The notes: generated by a model from the sequence alone, not told the origin. A DNA stretch of 64,000 nt from Mortierella alpina (GCA_029449245.1 JANATF010000011.1:62001-126000); one strand, 5' to 3'; numbered from the stretch's first letter, positions 1 through 12,837 are shown. A program made the numbers and translations.

Positions 1-87
1 CTGCATGCCACGCGCAAAGTGTGCGAAACAGATCTCTCTTGTCAGAAGCAGCAACTGACCAGCGATGCTTCGAATACCACGCCGTAG

Positions 88-1169
88 GTCTTGGCAAGGC
101 CCTTGCTGAGCGCCTTGTTAGCAAAGGGTAAGAAAGAACTGACATAGACAGACAAATCGCTGTCGACCCGGCCCAATGGCATGTATTCAAAACGTATGCA
201 CCATCTGAGCTTGGCTAACCAATTGAGCTACTCCAACTCGTATTCTGCAGTGCCAAGGTCATTCTGGGTGACATTGATCGAAAGGACGGCCTCCGCCTTG
301 CAACTGAGCTCAACTATGGGTAAGTGTTCTTCCGTATCTCACTTGTAGTCCCTGCAGTGCTCGAGCAAGACTGCAGCCGTGGAAAGACCCCGCACTCAGT
401 GCAAGTTTTGAAACTCATATTCTTATCACTTCTGCTTGCCATGGATCGCAACTCTGCAGCAAGCAGGAGGAAATCGCATTCTTTGTCCAGTGCGATGTGA
501 CCAAATACGACCAGCAGGCCGCCCTTTTCGAGGCAGCCAAGAAGCACTTTGGAGGCGTGGATATTGTTGTCAACAATGCGGGCATCGCTGAGAACCAGCC
601 ACTCTGGGAGGACGAAAAAGGTATCTGGAAGAAGGTCATCGATATTGATCTGTCGGCCGTTATCGAAGGCACTCGTTTGGGAATTGAAACCCTCAAGAAG
701 CAAGGGCGAGGAGGCGTTATCATCAACACTGCATCTCTTGCCGGTCTCTATCCTCAGGCAATGACCCCTGTCTACTCAGCAGCCAAGTTTGGCGTGGTCG
801 GTTTTACAAGATCGTTCAAAGACTTTGGCGAGAACATTCGGGTCAATGCCGTGGCACCGAGGTATAGTGCACGCGTGTGATTTCATATTTATTCCCTTGT
901 TAGCCTGCTTGCCACAAATTTGACACTGACACTCCTCTCGTTTGTGTATACGCTTCAGTTTCTCGCCCACAAAGATCATTGAGCCGATCAGGGACCTTGT
1001 AACGAAGATGGGAGCCCTCGTACCCGTTGAGCTCGTCACCGATGCGTTTATGCTCCTGATTGAGGACGATCGGTATAGTGGCGATGTCGCGAGGATCACC
1101 CCCCAGTACGGGATCTCTGTCCTCGGTAAAGCTGCCGGTGGTGCCAAAGACAAGAAGGCTAAACTGTAA
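88..1169 (+). CDS. Short-chain dehydrogenase/reductase, 15-hydroxyprostaglandin-dehydrogenase-like (5' end outside window)
   Basis: NAD(P)-dependent oxidoreductase of the classical SDR family; the substrate cannot be told from sequence. The exons I support are 88-127, 251-319, 460-861 and 959-1169, joined by GT-AG introns with matching phase. The first visible exon starts after a TAG acceptor at 85-87 and encodes the end of the cofactor loop (GLGKALAER). The ATG and first Rossmann strand must lie before base 1. Family landmarks in order are the acidic end of the second strand (ILGDID), the CDV turn, the NNAG motif, a Ser strand (INTAS) and the catalytic YSAAK. The C-terminal segment after the last intron reads VAPSFSPTK, with an Asp-rich tail and a KKAKL end. 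The motif spacing resembles fungal 15-PGDH-like proteins, but that subfamily assignment is inference. Nothing looks broken. Confidence 0.85.
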
Positions 1170-2709
1170 ACAGACAAAGTCAGCGCGCACACTGCTGTGT
1201 CAAGGCATAAAGAAACCGCGACAAAGCTAGATCGATTGCATCCTACCCCACGTCCAGCAGACCCTTTTCTTCTTCATAGTCAAAAGGCGAGGCGTAATTC
1301 CTGTGTGACAGGATCCAAGGGGGAGCGAGCCCTTTATCAAATAATGACACGAAGGCGTAAACTCTGAACTGTGAACTGTGCACGATTGTATTTCTGCACT
1401 CGCTTCCCTTCTTCCTCGGCAAAAACAGCACCCGTTCTAAAATTACCTCGAGTGTGGTTGTTTATTTCGCATGTCGGTGGGCTGCGGACTCTGAGCAGCG
1501 TGCAAACGAGAGCGCGGTACTGTATGGCAGGAATATGGATTATGCAGACCCAGGCTGTCTACACAGGGGCCAGATTGATTTCTTTCGGTATGCGTCTGGC
1601 GATAGCGGTATGCCATTGTGGAAGGGGTCTGCAATGGACAGGCTCGCTGAACGCTTCTATAGTCGACCGCGAACCCCTAGACCTGGGAACGACACGTCGT
1701 CGCGGAACAGAGAACATCCTTCGTGCCTGTGCTGCATATGGCAGTCAGGCGTAGGCATGTCATTTGCAGGGGTGAATTGGTTGTGAATGGCACAATATCT
1801 TGTTTGCCGGGAATTCATGGACAAACAAAAGGGCTCCTCCGTTGCTGCATGCGCTTGATTGTCTATACAGTCTGATAGCTACAATACTCTTATGCTGTCA
1901 AGAGCCTGTTCGAGGCAATTGAAAGGACTGGGCTGGCTTTAATGAGCGCGCTCCTGTACCTGCGGCGGTACATACATATAACCCAAATGGCCACGCTAAA
2001 GCCTATGTTGGACATCTCAGTGCCAAAGGCAGCGAGCCAGGCACCCCAAAGCAGCCAGAAAGTTAGCAGCTCTCGATTTGGTGCTCACTTCAGCATCCGC
2101 TCCTCGGTGTGTCCGTACCAGGTCCGTACAACTGTTTGTCAGCCTCCGGTGCCGTTAAAACGCATGCTGCGTAGTTTGTCTTCCTTTTCTTTCTGTTCTC
2201 TTTTCGCCCTTCCTCCTCTCGTCGCCCGCCCATCCTTCTTTCGTCTCCCTTCGGACCGTCTCTATCTCCTTTCTCCGCATTCACGCATCTTGTGTCTGTT
2301 CCTTCCCTTGCCTCTGCCGCATTGCATCCAACCCTTCCCGATTCAGACGCTTTCTCGTTTCCTGTTTACGATCACCCCTCACTGTTAATCTTATCAACAA
2401 ACAACCCGCATCCTCGTTCCTTGTTATTTATACCGGGATACGCCTCTCCTTTCCAACGTAACGAAACCATCATCAGAAGCAGACAACGAAAAAGTAAGCG
2501 GCAACGGCATTGGAAGCCCAGTCATCTCCAAGCCCTGCCACAAGACACCCTGGAGTCCAAACTGATAAATATCTACCGCCCTCACTCTCTTTCCTTCTCT
2601 TTCGCGCTCTTTCTCTTTCCCTCTCTCTCTCGCTGGCTCTCTATCCTTTCTCCTCTACCCACCCAACTGCTGTTTCTGATCTTCACCCTTGTCTCCACGT
2701 CAGCACAAT
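1170..2709. other. Intergenic region, no gene recognised
   Basis: The open frames at 1371-1786 and 1942-2388 have no recognisable motif and overlap each other in different frames. From about 2170 to 2690 the plus strand is strongly pyrimidine-rich with repeated CTCTCT runs. That fits a promoter and 5' leader for the chitin deacetylase that starts at 2710. Confidence 0.5.
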
Positions 2710-4123
2710 ATGTCCTCCGAAAAAGGTGAAAGCAAACCTATGCAAACCAAGAACAAGATCCTGATCGCGGCCATCTCTGCTGTAGTCGTTGTGGGTGTTG
2801 CTCTCGGCATATACTTCGGTGTTCACAATAAGAACAGCGGTAACAACTCCTCCGACAACAAGTCCGACAACTCGACCAAGCCCACTCTTACCTCGAGCGC
2901 CAGCCCAAGCCCAAGTCCCACTGGAGGTGTGATCCCTCCTGGCCAGAATGGCACCATGATCAACGGCACACTCTTCCCATTCTACACCCTGACTGGACCA
3001 GCCCCAGCCCCCGTGGGCGTTGCCGGTATGGTCTACACGACCTGCAAGACCCCTAACACCTTCTCGATTTCGTTTGACGATGGTCCCTCTGAGGTTGGTT
3101 TTTTTCTCCTTGCATATAATTAATGAGCCCTGCAGTATCAGTACAGTACATTGTCGTATCCTCGTATATCTTCTTTTGCATCCAGTTTCCTTCCTTTGAT
3201 GTCAGCGCCTGTCAATGTTCCATATGTGTCGCTTGGATATGACCCTAGACAACAGAATTCCAGACGTTACAGTAGAACCCCCTGGCGCCGAAACACACTC
3301 TATTTTTACCTATGCACTTGGCACACCGCTTCAGCTTCCGCCAATTTACGCGTGCCGATATGTTACCACACGTGTTTTTTTTATATCCATAACCAAACTT
3401 CCCTTGCTGATCATCCTCTGTACCAAACAACAATTATCATAGTGGACTCATGAGCTCTTGGACTTGCTTGACAAGGAGAACCTTAAGGTGACCTTCTTTG
3501 TCAACGGCAATAACCAGGGCTGCATTTACGATCCCAAGGTGCAATCGGTCCTCAAACGCGCCTTCCAGTCTGGCCACCAAATCGCGTCCCATACTTGGTC
3601 GCACCCCGCTCTTACTAAACTCACAGTAGACGGTATTAAGACCGAGATGACCCGTCTGGAGGAGGCGCTTGAGGCCGTCCTTGGAGTTGTGCCTCGCTAC
3701 ATGCGTCCTCCCTTTGGCGACGGTACCTTTGGCAACGGAAACGCCAATGATGTCAAGGTCCAGACCACGCTCAAGGGTCTGGGGTATGTGATCACTACCT
3801 GGGACATTGCCACGACGGATGCAGATATTGATGACAATACCATCCCTCACAAATTGACGGATCAAGCCTTGATGGCTGCTGAGCAGCACCAGGTCACGTC
3901 TGTGGTAGAGGCGGCAGCCAAGGGTGCTACGCACATGCAGTTGATGCATGACACGTACATGCGCACGATCCGCCTCATGGCCCCTTGGTCGATCAATTAC
4001 ATCAAGAACTTGGGTTACAAGATGGTTCCTGTGGCGACCTGCTTGGGCGATGAGGATCCGAGAAACTGGTACCAAAAGATTGGACCTGCAGCCGCATCCA
4101 CTCCCACCACTTGCACGAAGTAG
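2710..4123 (+). CDS. Chitin deacetylase-like polysaccharide deacetylase (CE4), type II membrane protein
   Basis: Removes N-acetyl groups from chitin or chito-oligomers at the cell surface, giving chitosan, a usual wall polymer of Mucoromycota-type fungi. Exons are 2710-3093 and 3443-4123, giving 354 residues; the 349-base intron is long for this window. Residues 15-37 are one hydrophobic segment after a basic start, so the protein is probably a type II membrane protein or uses an uncleaved signal. A Ser/Thr/Pro/Asn-rich stalk follows to about residue 80. The NodB fold carries motif 1 SFDDGPSE (D123/D124, split right after by the intron), motif 2 with H178 and H182 (SHTWSH), motif 3 RPPFGDG, motif 4 TTWDIATTD and motif 5 LMHDT. 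All five CE4 motifs are present, so it should be active. No chitin-binding domain is seen. Chitin rather than peptidoglycan or xylan as substrate is inferred from the fungal setting. Confidence 0.9.
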
Positions 4124-4348
4124 AAAACTAAGGAGGGGGCCCGCTACGATGTCACAGCTTCAGGTTTTCTTTTTCTCACGACCTGCATTGAACTGCATCC
4201 ATCTTCATTATTAATGTACTCTCTCATTCATCATAGAGCAAAACTTACAATTAAATGATATTAACCAGCTGCTGCTGACTTCTGTTCAGTTGACTATGTA
4301 CAGTATGTAAACGAATTAGATGACGGAGACGTGCTAAGGCAATACTTT

Positions 4349-4440
4349 TGTGTGTGCGTATGAGTGTGTGTATGTGAATGTGTGTGAGTGTGTGTGTGCG
4401 TGTCTGTGCTTATATGTGTTTGTGCGTGTGTGTGTGTGTT
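4349..4440. repeat. TG-rich imperfect microsatellite
   Basis: Interrupted (TG)n tract with CG, TA and CT variants, lying just past the 3' end of the oxygenase gene at 4469. In the same 4124-4468 gap nothing else is coding; it is the shared 3' region of two convergent genes. Confidence 0.8.
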
Positions 4441-4468
4441 ATGGGAGCGCGGTGGATGGTGTATGACT

Positions 4469-5926
4469 TCATGCAGGGCAGTACCACCGTGAAAAAACCT
4501 CTGGATGGCAGCGATGGACAGTTTCAAATATGTGATCACCATTGCTCCACCCTTCACCCTCCAGTCCATTCAAGCGAGCCACCTTTTCTTCAGGCTGGAT
4601 CTTGAGCTCATCCACCAAGCGCTCCAGCTCTTCGTCCGAGCCTGACTCCTCTCCCGAGACCGAGCCCTCCGATAAGGACACTTGCATGGACGAAGACGAC
4701 AGCAGAGAATCGTCAATCTTCGGAAGCGCGATTCGATAAGGGATCGTCGCGTCCAATTGTGGGTCGAAAAAGAATGGGATGCTATAACGGTCTTGGCCTG
4801 AGGTGTTGTTCAGAACACGGTGCACGGTCGCATGGTAGAGTCCATCCGTCAAGCGCTCGATCGACTGGCCCATCGTCACAATGAACGTGTCTGGAATCGG
4901 TATCGTATCCATCCATTCACCCGTCGCTGGATTTTGGCCCTGCAACCCACCCACCATGTCTTGCAGAAGCACCGTCAAGAAACCAGTGTCCTTATGAGCT
5001 CCACAGCCAATCGTGGCGGCCCGCTCGACGGAGGGGTATCTGGCGCACTTGAGTCGGTAGTATGGATTAGCACCAAAGAGGTCTCGAAAGTAAGAGGCCT
5101 TCAGGTTCAGGGACAAGGCAACAGCCTCCATCAGATGTTGGGATAGGATCGCGAGATGGTCCATGTAGGCAAGGATGTGGGGCTTGAAGTCTGGGAGAAG
5201 TGCGAGCGTGGAGGGAGCCCATTGATTGGGGCCTTGAAGACCTTGGTAGTTAGGTGAGCCAGAGGGAACGAAGGAATCAATGGCGGCCAGCTCAGGAGCA
5301 AATTGCAGTTGCTCTCGGTGATCAACCTGATTGTTGGTCAATTCCTCGCCTATCCAAAATCGCAGAAAAGGGGCGTAGATATTTGGTCATTTCAACGGTC
5401 TACTTCAAAACGATCAGAGTAAGATATTACTGTTGCTATACTCCCGACACATCGTAAGTGGGATAGGAGTATGAGCACAGCGCTGTGCTCCGCTAGGAGC
5501 AGTAATCGCGAACAAGCAAAAAACGCGCTAGGAGATATTACTTCCAAAAAAAACCTCCCATAGACGGCATTGCTTACCCATGACCTTATAGCCGCGGAAG
5601 TGGCGGCTGTTACCAATCACGATTTTTTTCTTTTCTTCAAGAGGCATGGCGAAGAAGTCTTGGATCGACTTCATGGCACCCCGGGTGAGCTCTGTAGGCA
5701 CACCATGGTGCTTGATGTAAAATGTGCCAATCTCAATCAGAGATTGCCGCATGTCTTTGAGAAACTGAGGACGAGTCTCAATGGTCAAGTAGTCTTTCAG
5801 CGAGAGTGTCTTGATCATAACTGTGGTCTGAGGGTTGTGCGCGGTTGCTTTGCTTGCATTTGTCGTGATGATAGTGGGACTGGCTGCAGTGGCCATGGAT
5901 GTGTTATTGATGATGCGCACGGACAT
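4469..5926 (-). CDS. 2-oxoglutarate/Fe(II)-dependent dioxygenase, isopenicillin-N-synthase-like family
   Basis: Soluble non-heme iron oxygenase of the DIOX_N plus 2OG-FeII_Oxy type; the substrate is unknown. Exons are 5926-5578 and 5349-4469, joined by a GTAAGC donor and TAG acceptor, giving 409 residues. The N-terminal DIOX_N part is visible up to residue 116 (IGTFYIKHHGVP, FFAMPLEEK). The double-stranded beta-helix core carries the HxD pair H235/D237 (GAHKDTG), the distal His H293 (ATVHRV) and the 2OG-binding R304-x-S (RYSIPFFF). Iron ligands and the Arg are therefore all present. Residues from about 340 on form an acidic Ser/Glu-rich insertion (SGSDEELER), followed by a conserved-looking end (GDHIFETVHRCHPEVF). 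The first ATG of the open frame is used; Met-12 is an alternative. It is convergent with the chitin deacetylase. Confidence 0.88.
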
Positions 5927-8900
5927 TGCTATTATTCTGGTGGGCTTGTTGTTGCTGTTGGTCTGTTGAGCTGTTGAGCTGTTGATTCAAGAAAACAAGT
6001 CGTCGTTTGCCAGTTCACGAGAAGAGATATAGCAGCAAGGCGAGGGGAAGAAAAATATTTGCGTTGGGATAGAATGAGGGGCAAAGACTAAAGGCGTGAT
6101 GGCGAAGGGGTAGTGTTAGGGGAGGGGTTCACAGGGGTGGTTGCACATTACGTGCGACAATATGATGAGTAACACGAATTAGTGCATACAAGGGTGGTGT
6201 TTTTTTATGCGCACAGAATACGCACGATGCCAACATATCAAACGGGTGGGCGACATTGTTAAATGCGCGCGTAAAGTACCGAGAGAGAAACGGGAAGTTG
6301 AGTCGAGAAGACATGACATTGGTTAGTGTCAATGCGAATGGGTTTGTTCTGTAAGAGCACGATAGTGCAAGTCAGCTCAGCGGTAGAAGGAAACATACAT
6401 TTTCACAAAAACTAGGTGCTTGGTAGGTAATAGTTAACGCCTTGGAAAAGGTAGAGGGCTAGCAGGTGCGGTGCTTGTGGAGCAGTGTCGCGACGATGGA
6501 GAAGGCTACAAAGGTTGTATCTAGTCAACGCAGGGATTGGGATAGTCGTTGTATCTTGTGCAATGTTTGATTAATCGAGTTGCAGGACGATGGTTGCTAC
6601 AAGTCTGAGGAAGTGGTTGCTGTTGATAAGAGCAAGAAACGAAAAACGAGAAGGAAATTACGAGGGTGCATATCATTTCGAGGCGTCAGTTTTATATGCG
6701 AGCCATCTGTCAGTTTGCTACCCCATTGTCGACCGTGGCAGAGGAGAACATGCAGCTGCGAACCCATAAACTTGATCGAAACGGCACCGCATATGCCTCC
6801 ACGCCTAGTAAACAATATGCTGTAGTCTATCGCTTCTCAATAAGAATTATACTCGATTGAAGCGAATATAGAGTAACAGCCAAGTGAGAACAGAGAGAGA
6901 GCAAGAGACTATTGAGAGAGGGAGAGAGCAAGCAAAAGAGAGGGGGAGCAAACGGAGAGCAAGAGTGTGATCAAGCTCCAGCGCGTTTCGAGTCTTCGAC
7001 GACTATTAACTGCCCATGGACAGAAAGAGCACAGGAGTCAGCGAGGGGGTGGAGGGGGCAAGCGCGCAGGGTGCAAATCCTACAAAAGTCTTATGTCTAA
7101 GTGAATGTTCAATACAAGGGGACGGAAGGATGCAGCCGATGCGAAAAAAAAAAATCAGTATAGGAAAGCTTTAGGTAGTAAAGGATCTACAGCCCAGAAA
7201 TCATGTTGACAGCAAGAGGCCAGAGTCGAGATAAGCAAAGTGGCAAGGGAAGTGGTCAAGACAGAGGAGCAGAACGAGAGAGTGAGAGAGAGGGGGAGGG
7301 GGAGAGAACGAGAAAGGCAGAGAGTCGAGGCTTGAGCCGAACAAGTGATGGCAGATCAATACAGCCCATGGTTCGACCAGGGTTGATGCGATCGAATCGT
7401 CGAGCTCTGGGGACGAGAGCATTTAGCAACAGAGCAAGTGCAACGCAGCGAAGCGACAAAATGGCACCCTTTACGCCCCCTCACGCGCTGGGAGAGTGCA
7501 AGCAGTCGGCTACTAAAGTCAACCTCCTATTCATGGGAACTAATTCGCCTGCCAATGGCACGCCCCAGCACTCAAGATGCACTTGCTTCCCTCTGTTTTG
7601 GGGTGGCAACTGTAATACGAAATCGTGCTGGTGCTGCCAAAAACAAGCGATCACTAGGAGGGTGCCGAGACAAATCTCCGCGACAAACTGCCGTGTCTTC
7701 GGTCTACTCGCAACTTCGCAAGCCTTGTACTCTCGCTCCTTCGTCTCAGCTCACCCCTCAGGTCTCTGCCGTTCAAAACGGCTGAACACTTTCAATTGTG
7801 TTATCGATGTCGAACAATGATGGTAAACTTTCCTCGACCCCTTGTTAGCCAATTATTTCTCCCCTTGCTTTCTGTCGCTGTGCTTTTTTTTTCTTCTTCA
7901 TCCTCTGGTACTGGCCTCCATCAACCATAAATCGTCGACTCTTGTAACCATACTGCCGCAGACTGCCTCAGAACGCTCTTTTTGCATTTGCATGATCTTC
8001 TTCCAATAGATCTGATACGTGAGAGGCAGCCCGAGAAGAGCCAGGCGATAAAAAGGGTGGAGATCAAGTACACCTACAACTGCTGCTGTCTAAGGTTAGG
8101 GGGTGTTTACTCTCGTTTGCAGGACCCTAACTCAATTTGACCTTTGCAAAAAGTCATAGCAGGCTTCCAAAGGCGATCCGTTTGACGGATAGGCCCGCGC
8201 GTCCCAAAAAGGAGCGGACAAACTGCGTGTTGGGAATATAGCAGTAAATTGCCGAGATGATGAGATCTCGGACCCTTGACTTGGTTCGAGAAAAATAGCT
8301 TGAGGATGAACAGGAGGCAACAGTAAAGGCATCATGGCATCGCAACCACAAAAAAGTCGCGTTCCGAAAAATTCTCTCTCCTAAGAGATTTACTATCAAT
8401 AGGAGACCACGTTGGTCATCATGTGCATCGGCCGTGGTCTACGCTTGTCCTCCTTGTGTCATACAAACTGGATCGTGAGCGAACTCTACCTTCAATGTTC
8501 TCTTTGGCTGCTCCATAGCTTGCGCTGAGGCTGACTGGACTCAACTGACAAGGGAGTACTGTTAGTGTGCCTTGAACGAACGAGCGAGAGACAAACTGCG
8601 CCTAGAATGTAATAAAAAGGCAAGGAAAATCGGGCTGAGAGCATAGCCGTTTATGATAGCGCAATGTCAGATGCGTCCAGCATTTTGGCTCTTGCCTGTT
8701 AGCAGATCGGCTTGCACGTAATCTACTCATGACGCGACTACGGCGTTGCTTCTTCGGACATTTTTGAGGATAGGAGCGACAGATCTGCAGTTCTGTGCTA
8801 TGCACATGGCCAGTAAGTGGATCAATGTTCTGTTGACGTGATTTTGCATCTCATCGTAGGGATATACGAACCTACTCCCTCTCCTCCTTCCCCTCTCCCC

Positions 8901-10984
8901 CTCCTTCAATCACCTCTCTGTCTCTCTCTATCTGCCTCTCACGCTATATTCCTCTCACACACTCTGTCTTTTTATCGATCCTCCTGCTTACGGTGTACCT
9001 CCTACGTGTGCGGTGCTTCTCGCCATGACACGGGCTCAAATCGAGTGCAGTGTGAGGATAGAGGGTCGGGATGAGAGTTTAGAAAAGTGACCCGGGCCAC
9101 TCCTTTGGTTACTGCTATGCATGGCAACGCGGCTCGCTGGCTATATCGTCCCCGGGTTCTCATTGTAGAAAACACCATGCACTCTCCAGGGTAGGTGTTG
9201 TTTGACTGTTGCAGTTCTCAGAGTGTTGCCAGCCGATTATCATTTAAAATAACCCCTATCACTGTTTGCAGTGTCATGGTCGGTGTGCAGCTTTCCTTTT
9301 GGGCCCCTTTCTTATCCTCCAATTGTCCGGCCGTCCTGAGGGTCTAGCATCCTAGTCACTTCAGGTCAGCAACATCTAATACTTAACGGTGCCCAAGAGC
9401 TTTCTCCTTTTTGAATTTGTTCAATGTGCATACTGCATGCGGGTGCATACGAGGCAGTAACGCTGCATAAAGCGGAAGAGACATGTAGCGGCAGGCCCTC
9501 ATTATCAGCTAAGAAACACCCTATCTGTCCTCGGCATAGACTTTATAGCTGCATATTCATGCAGCAAGCTTCTGAACCTCAGTTCGCTCGGACCAGCGCG
9601 TCATCGTCTTCTTGCAAACGGACACGAGGTCTTGCCTGCAAACTAGCTTGTCACGCATGGGCATAAGCTCTGGTATCGCAAAGTGGGGGATGTGCTATTG
9701 GCTTAATGAGATGAGGTTATAGCACCATGAGGATAGCTTTTCTTGTGGTTAATTGTATACCCCATTTGATACTCTCCGAAGCAGTTTTTAGAAACCCCAA
9801 CTTCATGGCGGGGGTGAGCCATGGTCCTCGAGTCTGCTCTCGACCCACAATGACGATGAAGAGCACCAAGTACATCTCGTAGACCGTCTCTCTGGGTAGA
9901 TTGAAATCGAGCACTGGTGTTCCACAACTCCTGCATACCCTTTTTTTGCCCTGTGGCCTCCCTCTTCCATAATCCTATCGCCCTCAGTTTTTCTTTCTTT
10001 CTTCCAGGTTGCAATTGCATCAACCCGAGGTCTAAGTTCAAGGAGGATGTGCAGGACAGGAAACAGCGAAGGAGAAGGTGAAAGGAACTGCAGTGAGGGA
10101 GGGCGGGGGGTGCAAGAACATGAAAATGTCCAGTGTCCCCTGATGTACAACCCAGACCACTGTTGCGACTAACTACTTGCTCTAACCCAACTTTAAGCAA
10201 GCCAACGAGGGGCCGCCGACCTCTCTTACTCTCTCTTACTCTCTCTTACTCTCTCTTTCTTATTTTCTCTTCTTTCCCAACATGCAGACCGCTGAACTTG
10301 CAACTATGCTAGTCTCTCTTTCTTTCTTTTTCTTTTTCCTCAACCGATATGTCTCCTGTTAAGTTTTCTATGCATGCATAGCCAAGTCGCGGTGTGAGCC
10401 GCAACTTGCATAGCGAAGACGTGGTGCGAGATGCGCATCAGAGCCAAAGAGGCGGCTGGGGGGCGGAACTATATACAAAAGATGGTTCTTGCCGCCTCTG
10501 GCAACCACAAACACCGGCCAAAGGGACACCAGCCCCGTGCGCATGTCGCCACGCTCCTTCTTCAAGGGCACACTCCCAAGGGAAGCACAGAGTGTGTGGT
10601 TCTTCTGTTTTGGTGCTCTGCCCTGGAAGTTTGCTGTTTCACCACCCTGGTTTCTTATGCGGGTCCACTGTTGCGCCGCTTTGAGTATGAGTGAGAACTT
10701 GAAAGTTTTGACATAAAGGTCGAGTACGCGATGTCAATCCGTTAGTAGTTTCCGCTCGCTTTCAACTGCATGATTGTCCGCTTCACTCCCTGCCCTTTAT
10801 CAACGGTCCTCAACGAACAAAAGCACACAAGGCAGCAGGCAAACTTCATTCATGCAAACAAAAGAAAAAACGAGGAAGAAAACGAGAAAAAGCGCATAAT
10901 AAAACCGAAAACAGGCATTTATTTTGGACATTGTAAAGGATTGCAGGAATGATTGACAGCACCACCACAGAGGGATAAAGGCAT
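5927..10984. other. Five-kb gene-poor stretch
   Basis: I see no family-level coding evidence here. Open frames at 6580-6825, 7203-7820, 8132-8399 and 9424-9666 are low-complexity or lack motifs. A 66-codon minus-strand frame at 9914-9717 has a protein-like composition and could be a relic exon, but nothing joins to it. Purine-rich tracts occur at 6880-6960 and 7240-7320, pyrimidine tracts at 8870-8960 and 10210-10345. The piece nearest 10984 is the 3' flank of the eL18 gene. Confidence 0.45.
10221..10258 (+). repeat. Short tandem repeat, 10-bp unit CTCTCTTACT
   Basis: Three exact copies and one partial copy in a row, inside a longer pyrimidine tract. Confidence 0.9.
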
Positions 10985-12646
10985 TTAAGCCTTGAAGCCG
11001 CGGGAGGCACGACGACCACGAGCCTTCTCGAACTTGCGACCCTTGCTCTGGACATAGGGCTTGGCGTGCTTGCCGGGGCCCATACCGAAGTGCTTGACGG
11101 CCTCGCGGGTGTTCTTCTTGCCGCGGAGCAAGACGGTGTTGGCACCAGTGGGGGCACGAAGAGCGAGCTGGTCAAAGGTGATGACCTCACCGCCGGCCTT
11201 CAAGATGCGGGCCTTGGCGGTCTTGGTGATGCGCAAGCAGGCAATGGACAGCTTGGGGACCTCAAGGAAGCGGTTGTCGTCAGTGACGGTACCAACAACG
11301 ACGGCGGTCTTGCCATCCTTGCCGGTCATGTTGCGAGCAACACGGGAGACCGACATGGGGGGACGGTTGACGCGCGACATAAAGAGGCGCTTCAAGACGA
11401 CCTTGTTGAAGGCAGAGTCCGTGCGGCGAGCAAGGAATCTGTAGAGCTGTTGGTACAAAATCGTAAATGATACAATAGTGAGTTGATTTTGTGTTTACGA
11501 TGGTCTCATCCTTGGTGTTCGTCCAGTGTTGATTTCGTGTCCAATTGCTAGCGAAAGTTGCTGTTGCTCCTGCGGTTGAATAGACAGTGTGGCGGGGATG
11601 ACTGAGCAGGTCAGTGGTCTGCTTCCATTATTGTGTACGTCGTCAACATCATAAAAAGTATTTGCTGAATGGTTCGCGTCTTCCGTCTCTCAAATCATGC
11701 CCGTCTGTCATGCAAGCGGTGCTGATCCTTGTGAACTTCCTCTGTGTGCTGACCGTGGGATTGGATGGCAAGTGAGATAGCGCAGTGCGCAAGTTCCCAC
11801 CCCCGCTGTTGACTGCCCATGATAGGAAATAACAACGACGGCACCAAGCAAAAAGTTTCCTCTTGGTCGAAACGCTGTTCGTGTCGAGAAAGGCGCTTAT
11901 TGATAGTCCTGGTTATGCCGACAGACAACGAGTCTCAGAATATCCAGAGGGTGATCCAGCTTCATACCTTGACGAGCAACAACAGGTAGACATCCTCGGA
12001 CTTGGGAGCCTGACGGTTCTTGTTGCGAACGTGGTGCTTCTTAATGTCAATACCCTATAGTTCCGATAAGACAGCGCAAGATGTAGTCTGATTAGTCTCC
12101 TAGATCATAGTTTCATCAATGGGGGCAGATAAAAAGGGAGTTCCTGAACTCCGATGATCCTTTTCAGTATCAGTATTCAAGCGAGTGCTGCATGCGCTGT
12201 CCATTGACGATCCATTTGCGGAAGAGTTGATCGACAGATTCGAACCCAAAAGTTGTGATCCTGCAGAGACTTTTCATCACAGACGTAGACCATCTGCTCT
12301 GAATCCGTGCTATCCTGACGTTTCTAACGACCAGCCTAATGAAACCGCTGCCGGGCTGACGCTTTCTTCCTGCGAGATTGTGTTGTGATTGTATGAGCAG
12401 GGATTGGCTGGCTCGTAGAGGACGAGATGATCGGATGGATTGCAGAGTGGATGCACATGGTTGCTCCTTGAGAGTGAAGATGCAGCCGATGGTGCTGAAG
12501 ATGAGGATGACGATAGCGATGGCGGCATTGGTCTCGATGCGGTCCTGTGCGCTCTCCGTGTGGTTCGATGGATGCCTGAGCATGGTCTCCTGCAGATATG
12601 GCGATGGATGCAAGCGGATGTACGTTGCGGCAAAACTGCTAACCAT
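10985..12646 (-). CDS. RPL18: 60S ribosomal protein L18 (eL18)
   Basis: Structural protein of the cytosolic large ribosomal subunit. The C-terminal exon 11446-10985 ([44 protein letters not shown], ending RGFKA) is unmistakable eL18. Exon 12054-11968 encodes the N-terminal block [20 protein letters not shown], with a TAG acceptor before it and a GTATGA donor after it. The initiator ATG is not in that exon. The best candidate is a three-base exon at 12646-12644, directly followed by a GTTAGC donor. This gives 183 residues and a 589-base first intron placed right after the ATG, an arrangement common in fungal ribosomal protein genes. The ATG exon is therefore inference; the other two exons are firm. 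The TFIIF alpha gene ends upstream on the same strand, leaving a promoter of about 280 bases. Confidence 0.92.
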
Positions 12647-12788
12647 TTTGTTCAACTGGACTGGTTCAGAGAAAGAATCGACTCGACCCCAGCACACAAG
12701 GGGAATATAAGATAATTTCAAGGGTCGCAATCTTCCCCTTAAGCGCTTTCGCTCGCCCCTCACTCATCCACACGCACCTCACAACTGA

Positions 12789-12837
12789 GCTCATACACAG
12801 AAGGAACTCATACACAGAAGGAACTCATACACAAGGA
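12789..12837. repeat. 17-bp tandem repeat in the eL18 promoter
   Basis: The unit AACTCATACACAGAAGG occurs in almost three successive copies, upstream of the predicted eL18 start on its 5' side. The core CATACAC may serve as a protein site; that is speculation. Confidence 0.75.

Noticed and set aside
1371-1786. Two overlapping plus-strand frames of 110-127 codons
   Set aside because: Different frames over the same bases, no motif, no splice context; treated as intergenic.
6361-6430. tRNA-like D-arm sequence (AGCTCAGCGGTAGA)
   Set aside because: No anticodon stem, no TTC-A/G T-loop and no acceptor pairing at the right distance.
7203-7820. 205-codon plus-strand frame
   Set aside because: Begins in a GA repeat (Arg/Glu/Gly runs), has no domain, no conserved composition and no supporting splice sites.
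9703-10200. Minus-strand frames up to 165 codons, including a protein-like 66-codon piece at 9717-9914
   Set aside because: No family recognised and no exon partner; mentioned only in the gap entry.
12236-12300. GGTTCGAATC on the minus strand resembling a tRNA T-loop
   Set aside because: No complementary acceptor stem or D-arm upstream; it lies within the eL18 first intron.
12789-12837. Direct repeats considered as a CRISPR-like array
   Set aside because: The 17-base units are adjacent without spacers; an ordinary tandem repeat in a eukaryotic promoter.
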